Shown: positions 11,970-21,540 of the stretch, one piece after another | Layout of the letters: each line of letters begins with the position of its first letter | Numbering within the stretch: position 1 is the first letter of the stretch | Assembly (NCBI GenBank): GCA_023101725.1 | Contig: JALJCO010003062.1 | Span: 248,001-312,000 of the forward strand | Source: Atherinomorus stipes | Lineage: Eukaryota; Chordata; Actinopteri; Atheriniformes; Atherinidae | Direction: 5' to 3' | DNA: 64,000 bases | Made by a program: the position numbers and the translations under genes | The notes under the pieces: generated by a model | What the model was told of the DNA's origin: nothing | Databases searched by the model: none | Seen by the model: only the letters and a program-made list of their open reading frames with translations

Positions 11970-12905
11970 AGTCAGTCAGGATATATCGGAAAAAAAGAAA
12001 AAAGTTAGAATTTAGGTCAATCAGTATTGGAAATCGGAATCAAGGTTACAGGTTCTACCAAGTGTAATTCATAAAACAATGAACCTTTACTTTTTTATAT
12101 AAATATAGCCTACAATATATTCTGTTTTCTTTCTGATGGGTTATATGCTATTGAAAGTGTCCATAATCACTTCATCGTTTCTGACCGCCAAGCAGCGTGA
12201 TTGATGCTGCTGCCGCACCTGCATGTCTGACCGCAGGTGTGTGCACCAGAGTCCTGCAGCAGTTTGGATACTCCACGGGTAACCCGCAAAAACACTTAAG
12301 CATATAGAAATGACAAAGATTAATATCAAGGTACAGGTGTAGACGGATATTCATGTAGTTAGGCCAGGTCGCGGTGAGAATACTTTTTTTTTTTAATGTT
12401 TGTGGACATGAAGAGTTTAAACATCCGGCACTGGGATCACCTGCATTTCCAGAACAGCCAGAGATTTCCACTGCTGGTGGCCAAATGTGGTGCAGGAACA
12501 GGAAATAACAGTGACTACAGTGAATTTAGATATCTGAACTACAAGCCAGCGTTAGCCTGTTGTTACCGTTAAATACCGTTACAGTCCGTCAGTTTACTCA
12601 ACGATAAAACCGTAAACAACTTGCAGATTTATAACTATCACTTCAGTAGACATTGTGACTCTAACTCTGGGCTCAGACTGAGTGTAATGGGGGTTAAAAT
12701 AAAGACCAACGCAGTTGAAGCAGCTCATGCGTGTGCACAACATTAGCGTCACTTCCACTTGTTGCCAGAGGGGGCGAACTTCTGGAATAAACCTGGAACT
12801 TGCGCTGTAGTCCTTTAATGAAAACAACACTGCAACCATTAACTCCATGCTGCTGCTGGGTATGCTGTTACGGTGAGACATATGTGCAAAACATCACAAT
12901 GCAAT
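11970..12905 (-). mobile_element. Internal remnant of a hAT-type element (inverted copy of 16.5-17.9 kb)
   Basis: The stretch at about 12550-12800 matches, in the opposite orientation, sequence at about 16810-17035 plus 17817-17850. Shared words include TTGTTACCGTT, GTTTACTCAACGAT, GTGTGCACAACATTAGCGTC and AGTGTCACTTCCACTTG-type sequence. Both copies belong to one repeat family whose other end at 18.4 kb finishes CACATCCCTA, typical of hAT. No transposase is preserved. Confidence 0.55.
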
Positions 12906-13534
12906 CGCTTACAGTATGTGCCTGAACATGAATGCAAGTGGTGTCCCAGTTCCTTGGGAAGATTATAAAGCCCTACCCTTGTGGCTTCAATTAGAGGGTG
13001 TAGTAGTAGTGGGTGAGGGCTAGTGGTTGCAAGTATTGTTGGGGGAACATTGGGATTGGGCTACATTCAGACAAAAGGAAATGTTCCAGATAAGTCTGCA
13101 CATACTCTCCCTTCAACCCTGTCCGGAACATTTTGTTGAACGTTCAACCAAGACAACGTGGCACAACAATTCTGCTTTTATGACATGGGGCCATCCAGTT
13201 AGGTATGTCCGCTACATCTCTGAGGTAAAAGAGCTGGACGTTTGTCTGAATGCAAACAGTATAAAGAACAAAGTCCGCCTTATTACCGCTTTCCGGAGCA
13301 AGTCTGAAAGGGGCTTATCAGAAAAGAATTGTGTTGGGCATACCAAAACTGGACTTTAAAAAAACATGTAAACAATCTAACAGAAATCTTACTAAGTTTA
13401 TCTTTTAAAACCAATTCTGCCATACTTCTCTTTTTATTTCTATTTTTTTTCCTTATAATTGATATTGTTAGGTCTTATCTGTAATAAAGCACTGTTACAA
13501 AATATTTCCCTGTTGGGGAAGTATTTTCAGTCTG

Positions 13535-13808
13535 AATATGTGTACACAAGGACAAAGATGCTGGACTATTTTGCTAGATCCAGGTTGGACCCTTTTTACC
13601 TCCAAAACTTCCATGATTCTTGATGTCATACATTCAACAAGGTGTTGGAAACATTCCTCAGAGATTTTGTTCCATATTGACATGATGGCATCACAGTTGC
13701 ACATCCATGATGAGAATCTCCCACTCAACTACATCCCAAAGCTGCTCTGCTGGATTGAGATCTGGTGACTGTTGAGGCCATTAGAGAACTCATTGCCATG
13801 TTCTAGAG
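13535..13808 (-). mobile_element. Tc1-like transposase fragment (C-terminal part)
   Basis: The minus strand encodes words of the fish Tc1-like transposase C-terminus, for example IMSIWNKISEECFQHL. The nucleotide sequence closely follows the copy at 27.5-27.75 kb. It covers only the last part of the transposase and the adjoining terminal repeat, so it is a dead fragment. Confidence 0.8.
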
Positions 13809-14000
13809 CAGGGCTACTCAATGCAGTCCTGCAAGAGCCGCAATCCTGTGGATTTTCAATGTCTCTGTGCTCCAACACACCAGATTCAAGTTAATTAGTC
13901 ACTGTGCAGAGCTTGATAGGCTATTGGATCTATTCAATTTGAGTCAGGTGTGTTGGAGCACACAGCTGACCCTGTGTCCTGTTTTTCATTTATGCATAAA
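13809..14000. repeat. Dispersed repeat with internal inverted arms
   Basis: The sequence starts GCAGGGCTACTCAATGCAGT and contains TGTGCTCCAACACACCAGAT, which is repeated inverted as CAGGTGTGTTGGAGCACA about 75 bases later. A related piece occurs at 27352-27445, again next to a Tc1-like fragment. This is probably a non-autonomous DNA transposon. Confidence 0.55.
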
Positions 14001-14339
14001 GCCCATTTTGGCCCTGAATGTTGCAGCTGGAATGGAGACTCATTGGAGCATTTTTCCATTTTCTTAAGCCTGGATCAGACGACATGAATTTAGCCTGATT
14101 TTGGCCTGACAAAGACGTCAGATCGCAGAACGTCACGTCTTCGCTCCGTGTGGTGTGACATATTCAGCGAATGGCGAGTTGGCGTCTGCCAAACCATGAC
14201 ATAGACAGACTGGCATGTCATAATTTTGGGGGGTTTGTTCACCTAGTGTGACAATGTCCTGCGATGTGTTCCTAAATATCGATATCAGATTTTCTTTCAA
14301 ATCAGCTGATTGATTTTTTTTTTTCAAAAAGTGTGTTCA

Positions 14340-14716
14340 AAGTGTTTCAGCTACTAAAATAAAACAAGTTAACAAGCATGGTGGGGCTCCTGAGTTAAAA
14401 TTTTGTTGAGCATCAGTTTGAGGCAATCACTGCAATCAAGTGTTTTCTGTAACATTCAAAAAGACTTCTCCACCTGTTAACAGGTATTTTGGTCCACTGC
14501 TCATGAGCAAGGTGCTCTAATTTGTCGAACAGTTTTGTTTGTCTGTTTTAAATTATTTTTAAACAAGAATTCAAAATCTATATTTCATTTTACTAAATTA
14601 TAATTAAGCTAATTTTAATTTATTATTGCATTTTTCAGTTTTGTGTTATTTGAATTACTACTGTGAATTTAGCCTTTTCTTTAATGGGAGGGGATGTAAA
14701 CTTTCAAGCACAACTG
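14340..14716. mobile_element. Mariner-type MITE, 5'-truncated copy
   Basis: It shares long stretches with the complete copy at 56999-57536, including AACAAGCATGGTGGGGCTCC and ACTTCTCCACCTGTTAACAGG. The left terminal repeat is missing. The right end is diverged (GCACAACTGTA). Confidence 0.75.
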
Positions 14717-16185
14717 TATGAATTTTCAAAAATATCTCCATCCTATAGAAGCAAAGGATAGATACTTTAAAGTATCTATCTCCTTTTTGCTAAATTTATG
14801 TTTTTTTTTTTTTTTTCCAACTCTAAAACCTAAAAATGGAAATAAAAATTGTCTTTTTAAAAATGACAGCTGTTATTATGGATATAATGGATCTGTTATT
14901 ATGATGTGTTTCATGTCTGAGAAGAGCTAAAGAGTCTTCAGTCTCACTCTGGATTTCATGATTCTCTGTAGGAGAGGTCATGGGGACTCCAACGAGTCTG
15001 TGCCCAGGGGCCATGTCATTTTATCTCAGCTACGCCTCTCCTTTGCCTGAGGCCGTCAGGTAAAAGTTGCCCTTCCTATACACCTGAATATTACACAGAA
15101 CACTCAAGATGCAAAAATATGTGGAATGAAAGATCTGCTTTTACATCAATTTTACAAAACTGTAAAGGAAAAAGCAGAGAGATTTTTCAGAGGTTTAAGG
15201 TATCAGCTGTGTGAAAAAGCAGTAACAGTCTGAGAGCTTAGCTTGATTGTGTGTGTTTATATGTGACCCCCATTAGCTGCCATCAGTTGGCAGTAAATTT
15301 GCCTTTTGTTTGGCTTGAGGCCTCGCTGACAGCAGCTGAAAGCCTCCACACTGACAGGGTGGGTGTGTGTAGCAGGATATGGCTGATCTGCTGACCCACA
15401 TGTTGCCAGATAAAGATCAGACTGGAGGAATGCAAATACCACACTCTGAGGGGAAGAAACTATGTGTCTGTGTGTGTGACTATTTTCATCAAATCTAATT
15501 TTCGGCTGAAATCTGAAAATATTTTGCTCAGCTGATGTCCTCAGAAATCTGAAACTTTAAAGAGAAGTCATGTAATCAACATTTCCAACCAGTCTAAATG
15601 CAGTCACATAAAAATATTGATTGTAGGGGCACATGTGTGTGTGTGAGACACACCCTCATCGTGTTAATCATTTGTCCAACAGAGTTGGAAAGGTTGAAAA
15701 ATTACATTTTTATCTTTATTTTCTCAAAATTGGCATGTTTTGAGTAAATAGTACTTATAAAGGGGAGCTCCTCTGATGGAAAAGTGGACTAAACTTTTAA
15801 AATATCATGAATTGTTTGTACTCTTCACATCTACCATAACATGAAGTGGTGGTCAACCATTATAGACCAGGGAGAGTAAGGCAGACTTCTTGATCACAGG
15901 ACATGACATTTTGTTCAGTCATTTAAATCATAACTATGATTGAATTTACTTCATGGTTCCTCGTGAAGTTGTGAAAAACAGAGAGCGGGCCAAGGATTTT
16001 ACAGAAACTTGTTGAGAAAAGTGGTTTGTGAAGCTTCGGCTGTATTGTAAAGGAGCAAAGTGAGGTCAGGTTTTACTGATTACTTAGTGAAAAGTTTGCA
16101 AACCACTTCACTTCAGAGGAGACGAGGAAATCCTTCCCAGCACATATCACAGAGAAACATGCAAAAACTAGACCTCTGCTTTTGC
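14717..16185. other. Intergenic, nothing recognised
   Basis: Ordinary AT-rich sequence with short TG runs near 15245, 15365 and 15640. No gene, splice pattern or repeat end was recognised. Confidence 0.5.
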
Positions 16186-16189
16186 CCCA

Positions 16190-16346
16190 TTACCAGCCAG
16201 CCATATCCCAGCATCCAGGGAACAGCTGAAGGATTAAGGGTCTTGGTGAGGGCCCCATGGTGATTTTCCTGCCCTGCTAGTCCGAGGACTTGAACCTGGG
16301 CCCTTTAGTGCCAAGTTCACTTCTCTAACCTCCCCGGCCACTTGGA
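16190..16346 (-). mobile_element. tRNA-derived SINE head
   Basis: On the minus strand the sequence reads GGGGAGGTTAGAGAAGTGAA, followed by GGTTCAAGTCCTCGGA. The second word is a near-perfect RNA polymerase III B box at the spacing of a tRNA-like region, and the first resembles an A box. The body beyond the head is short and its family was not identified. Confidence 0.5.
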
Positions 16347-16499
16347 CTCAGAATAGAGCTAATCCTCCTCCACAATGCCAGATGCCAGATGAGGTGGTTC
16401 AGGAATCTGGTTGGGATGCCTCCTGAACACCTCGCTGGTGACGTATTCTGGGCACATCCCACTGGAAGGAGAGCGTAAGCCCCCAAAACACGCTTGCAC

Positions 16500-18416
16500 C
16501 ACAAATTACACATTACTTTTTTGGACTAGTTTCTCACCAGCAGTGGAATGATACATTGCTTCCGGGTGGTAAGACAGGAAAGTGATGCGGTTCAAAACAA
16601 AAGCGCGCCAGTCTTCCCATATCACTCCGCTGCCAAATACCAGAAGTATGTGTTGCCGCTGAGACACTTTACGATCAAAGTGTAACGCAAGACAAGGTAA
16701 GTTTTATTTGTAACATTATTTTGTTAACACGGCATTTCCACAGGTAGTCTTGTGTTATAACTGATTTGCTTCGGGTGTTTTGTGGCGTGGATACGATTGT
16801 TATTACAGTGCAAGTTCCAGCTTTTTCCAGAAGTTCATCCCTCTGGCGACAAGTGGAAGTGACACTAATGTCGTGCACATGCATGGGCTACTTGGACTGC
16901 GTTGGTCTGTAATTTAACCCGTGCTGACAAAGCCAAGAGTTAGTCACGATGTCTCCTGCGGTAGTAAAGTTTTAAATCTGCAAGTTGTTTACAGTTTGAT
17001 CGTTGAGTAAACTGGCAGACTGTATGCTAATTTAACGGGGTGGTTCTTTACCGATACCGGCAACAGTAGGAGGAGGGGAAAGAAAGACACCATCGCCAGC
17101 AGGTAGTGGTTAAAACAAAAGCTTTATTAAAGAAATAAAAAAAAATAAAACTACTAAACTTAAAGTAATAAAATAATCCTAAAAGTCCACCTAAAATGTA
17201 ATAAAAGGAAAAAAAGGATAAAAAGTGGTTAAAGGGGCTTGCAGGGCTGGCAGTGGCCGGCGTCTCCCTCGGCTTCCTCACGGCTTCCTTTTGGCTCTGT
17301 CCCGGGTCCATGGCAGCCGCTCCTCCAAGCCGCCGCTGCTTCTGGCCATAGGCTCCCCCAGGACACCACCGCCGCTTTCTGGCCCATGGCAGTCACTCCT
17401 CCAGGCGGCCGCGCCTCCAGCCGTAGTCCCTCTTCAGTGGGTCCGCGACCCCCCTCCGACTCCCGAGCCACTCTTCCGCATCGCCGCCACCGCCGCCGCT
17501 GTCACCGCTGTCACACCGCTGCCTCGAGCCCCCCAGCCGGGGGATTCACATCCTCCTCCGACTCCTCAGCTCTCTCAGTCTCCTCCAGTCCTCTCCTGTT
17601 GTCCGCACACCGGCTTTTATCTTTCCAGCATTCAATTAAGTCAGGGGAGGAGTCCTTCTCCCCAGGTGCTGCCAATCAGTTCGTTAAAAGCTCCCACTAG
17701 CTTGGGAATAAAAACAAAGTTAAAAACCACACAAAAACCACAAAAAGCATGCTAAAAACCAAGCTAGTGGGCGGAGTCCAGTCTCTGGCAGCACCCAGTT
17801 GTTCACCTGTGACACCAACGGTAACAACAGGCTAACGCTGGATTGTAGATCAAATATCCAAATTCAGAGGCTGACACACAGACAATGTAACAAGTGGCCA
17901 GAGTGTATCTCCTCCCCAGGAACAGTCATATGGCGGTCATATTGCTGCAATTACATGCTAAAAACCTAGCATTGCAATATTATGCATCCTTATTTCTGTC
18001 ATTCATCGCATTTACCTTGTTCGCAAGAAGAAAACCAACTGTGGGTCCTGTTTCATTCGCCGACTGGATCGGCGCTCCCTCAAATTAAAAAAAGACAGAA
18101 AAAAAGCTGCTTGGTTGTTTACTTCGTCTTACTCCGGTGCCGGTGTAGGACTGGTCAAACTCCAGTTTGGTTCTCTTCATCTCACAAGACAAAACTTTTC
18201 CTTCCTGTCTTACTGGTGTTTGAGTTGGGTTTGAGAGGCACCTGCTCTCCATCTCATAGCAGCAGTCAGTGTACTCAACATGCGCGGATATGCGGTGGTG
18301 GGTAACAGCACACCAGGAGAGGTTTTGTTTTTTCTTTTTGGATGATGGTGTATCAGCCTCTCAGGCAATCGGATTACCTATCGGCGATTGACAGTGGCCG
18401 ATTTCACATCCCTAGC
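16500..18416 (+). mobile_element. hAT-type element remnant, interrupted by an LTR
   Basis: The right end reads GTGGCCGATTTCACATCCCTA, the usual style of fish hAT termini (mirror image of TAGGGATG...). Sequence on both sides of 17039-17816 matches the inverted relative at 12.1-12.9 kb as if continuous, which shows that the inner piece was inserted later. No transposase frame remains. The left boundary is an estimate. Confidence 0.5.
17039..17816 (-). mobile_element. Solo LTR-like insertion, GC-rich (778 bp)
   Basis: It is flanked by AACGG at 17034-17038 and again at 17817-17821, with termini GGTG and CACC. On the minus strand it begins GGTGTCACAGGTGAAC, has a TATA-like GATAAAAGCC near 17620, a GC-rich leader at 17240-17590, and an AATAAAGC signal near 17120. 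That is the order U3-R-U5. The open frames over the proline/serine-rich GC part are composition artefacts. The GC-rich leader is unusual for an LTR; a different 5-bp-duplicating element is possible. Confidence 0.6.
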
Positions 18417-18699
18417 TTGCATGAATAGCAGACAAGAAATCTCTCCAAGCGACCAAATGAGTTTCCTTCCTTGTTGATATACTAACCTGTCGCTTGACTG
18501 GTGATGTAAGGGCTTGTTGCTTCCTCGGTTGTAATGTGGTTGCTATGACCGAAGTTTCCTCTACACTGCCACATAGTGTTTTGGCACTAAAAATTACCGA
18601 GCGTGTCCGAGCCAAGCACTGGCATGTGAACGCAACACAAGAATCAACGATCCTGGGCCAGGCACAGGCCCGAGCACGCCATGTGAAAAGGCCCGCAGA

Positions 18700-19135
18700 C
18701 TTTTCAAACCTGGACTCAGATGTTCTTTAGGGACTGTAAATTCATTGAAGCACAGTTTCTGATTTGTAAAACCTCTGTTCTATTTGTGAAAATGAAAAAC
18801 ACCCACATTTTAGGGCTTAATAATCATATAGACCACCTTAGACCAGGTCCCAATCAAAAACCACTGTAGCTACTTCGACTTGTCAAACCTGGTCTCAAAT
18901 GCTTTTCAGAGGTTGTGAGCTGCATTACTTCAAGCACAGTTTCTGATCTGTGAAACCTTTAATCTATTTGTGAAAATGAAAAATAGCAACGTTTTATGGC
19001 TTTATTATCATATAGACCACCTTAGACCAAGTCCTAATCAAAAACCTCAATACTTACAATTTGAAAACCTGATCTCAGCTGTTCCTTAGAGGCTGTACAT
19101 TAATTAAAGCACTGTCTCTGATTTGTGAAACCCAT
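18700..19135. repeat. Tandem repeat, about 180-bp unit, 2.4 copies
   Basis: The word TCAAACC recurs at 18704 and 18883, and as GAAAACC at 19063, giving periods of 179 and 180. Within each unit CAGTTTCTGAT, TTTGTGAAAATGAAAAA and CATATAGACCACCTTAGACC recur in the same order. The copies differ by roughly a tenth of their bases. Confidence 0.85.
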
Positions 19136-19364
19136 AAATGAATAAATGAGGAGAAAAAAGAAAACAAATGATTACGAAAAGCGAACATGATGATAAGCAA
19201 ACAAATGAGAAGAAGAGAACAAATTCTGAGAAGAGAATAAATGATGGAGAAAAGAACGTGATGAGGAGGAGGGCCTGGTGCAGTGCATGTGTTTTAGCAA
19301 TATAATGGTCAACATTTCATTGTTGATTTTGTAGATCATTCATTTTTTAATGATCACGCTAATT

Positions 19365-19525
19365 GATCACTCTGAATTGTCCCTAGGAGTGAATGTGAGT
19401 GTGTGTGGTTGTCTGTTTCTCTGTGTTGGCCCTGCGACAGACTGGCAACCTGTCCAGGGTGTACCCTGCCTCTCGCCTGATAATAGCTGGGATAGGCTCC
19501 AGTAAGCGGTATGGAAAATAAATGA
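19365..19525 (+). mobile_element. LINE (L2-like) 3' end
   Basis: It contains the conserved tail of fish L2/related LINEs and their SINE partners: GTGAATGTGAGTGTGTG, GGCAACCTGTCCAGGGTGTA and GCTGGGATAGGCTCCAG, ending in AAGCGGTATGGAAAATAAATGA. A second, reversed copy of this tail lies at 48935-49050. Confidence 0.75.
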
Positions 19526-20935
19526 ATTTTTTCATTAAAATGACAATTTATCCACTCCATTATGTCTATTATTGCCTTCTAAAAACATTTTTGAGGGGAA
19601 AGACTAGAGAAAAGCTCAACTAATTTTTTTTTTTTTCTAATTTACACCTGGTCCGACTCCAGGCCAGGCTGTCCTCAAAGGCTGGGGACCCTGACTGTAG
19701 CCAAAAGGTTTTACCATCAACAGTGATGATGCTTTTAGATGCTGTGATATGGTAGCCTGACACTGTTAACATTCACCTCAACCCTCTTCTCGTCTCACTA
19801 GTCAATCCCACATGATAACAGGTGATGACACGGGTCTTTTGAAATCCATTTGGTCACGGAGCTGAACTCGTTCACCTCACCTTCTATTGTTCTGCTCTTT
19901 TCTTTCTTTGCATGTTGCTATCTGACCTCTGCTCCAGCCTCCTCCTCCTCCTCCTCATTGCCTCCTCTTCCTCCACCTAGCCTTTTTCCTTTAAATTTCT
20001 GCAGATGTTCCTCTCTCCTCCTCACCTTCCTCTCTTTACATTCTGCCGCCGTCTCTCCTGAACAAGTTTCCTGTTGCAGGAACAGGCTGATGGTGGAGGT
20101 CAGAGACAGGATGTTCTCCAGAGGAGGGGATTAAAAAGCCAGAAATCAGCAGTGTAAGTTGTACACTTCACTGCTGCAGCTCAGACGGGACTATTTAGAA
20201 GCTGAACTGGATTTTACCTGCTGATCTGAGTCTCGGCAAGACTGCAGGTTACATCAGTCATGCTCGATGACAGTTAAATGTTTTACAACATGGTTATGAG
20301 TCCTTTTTCTTTCATCATTCTCGTCTTTTCTGTGTTTGCTTGTGTCCGCTCATTCATGAAATCCCATCAGGAAGTTCATCATGATGTGTTTCCTGTTTAT
20401 TTGGAATGACAAGAGAATAACTGGAGACGGAAAAACAAACAGGGAGTTATTTTCTCCCGTCCAATCCCACTTGAAGGAAAAAGAAAAGCTGGCAGGCGGA
20501 GAGAGCAACATCGTCATAACATTACTGTGTTTCAGTGCTTGTGCATGTGAAGTGTACATGTCTGCCGGGCTCACTGTTTCTTCCTGTGATTGTGGATCTT
20601 CCTCTACCTCACCCAAACCTACTGACCTTCTAAGTCAGCACACATATACAAATACACACATACTCACACTCAGATTTTCACTACTTTCACTAATGTTAAT
20701 TACAGACATGAAAAAACGCTAACACATCAACTGTAAATCCTTTTTTCCTATTTATTTACTCAAATTACCATTTCTTAAAAGCTGGATTTCCCAGCACCTT
20801 TTTTAATACTGGAGAAACCAACTTTTCTGTGAAATTACCGTCACGTGGAAGTGAGATAATTAACTTGTGGCTACATATTAAAATGCTAACAACTTCTATC
20901 AAGGCTAGCAAACAGCTAAAAAGTGAAGAAGATTC
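19526..20935. other. Intergenic, nothing recognised
   Basis: It includes a CCT/CTC-rich stretch at about 19935-20030 and a short CA run near 20640. Open frames across it carry no recognisable family signature. Confidence 0.5.
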
Positions 20936-20944
20936 TTATATATA

Positions 20945-21540
20945 AACACATACAGTCATTCTCAAAATAACCTACTAATACATGAGGTGAAAATTGAGCT
21001 GTCAGTGAAATAAGTTCAAATGGAACAAAGTAATAATACATAAAAAATTTTGTGAAAATCATGACACTGATTTTGTATTGCGGTTCAACTGAAATATTAG
21101 AAACAAACAACCAAAAACTAAAACAAGTAAGCAAGCATGATGGGGCTCCTGAACTAAGATTTTGTTGAGCAACACTTTGAATCACTGCAATCAAAAAGTT
21201 TTCTGTATTGTTTAATCAGACTTCTACACCGGTACACCAGCCTGACTAACGCCATAGTCGCTCCTCTGCAACAGTCAGCCATTCTGACTGTTTATGGTTA
21301 GAAAAATGAGTCACTGAAAAAGATCAGTCATAAAGTCTCGCCTCCCGCACTGTAATTGGTCCGGTCAATTTTACGGGAGTGGAAATCACTTTCCAATGGA
21401 GGGAGCCCAGACTGACTTGCCGAGTATCTCATACATGGCGTTGGTCAGACTGGTGTACCAGGCTACATGAACAGTGGGCCAAAATACCTGTGCATTATTT
21501 TTGTATATATGCACAGCTAGTTAAATCACTGTCATATCAT
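20945..21540. mobile_element. Mariner-type MITE copy, split by a younger MITE
   Basis: The part at 20950-21223 follows the consensus of the copy at 56999-57536: CAGTCATTCTCAAAATAA, then AGCTGTCAGTGAAATAAGTT, then GCATGATGGGGCTCC. It resumes at 21468 with GAACAGTGGGCCAAAATACC. Between these is the 234-bp element described separately. Confidence 0.75.
21229..21462. mobile_element. 234-bp MITE with 5-bp target duplication CTACA
   Basis: The terminal inverted repeats are about 25 bp (GGTACACCAGCCTGACTAAC at the left and its near-complement GTTGGTCAGACTGGTGTACC at the right). They are flanked by CTACA at 21224-21228 and 21463-21467. The superfamily is not certain. Confidence 0.7.

Noticed and set aside
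11271..13030. One transposon bounded by GCCCGTCCCAACACATCCCC and the GGGTGAGGGCTAG at about 13010
   Set aside because: The two ends match over only a few short words, and no target duplication could be found.
17225..17755. 176-codon proline/serine/alanine-rich open frame
   Set aside because: It lies in the GC-rich part of an LTR-like insertion, antisense to its presumed transcription, and is open through composition only.
18700..19135. CRISPR-like array
   Set aside because: The units are 180 bp, diverged and adjacent, with no short repeat-spacer alternation, and the DNA is from a vertebrate.
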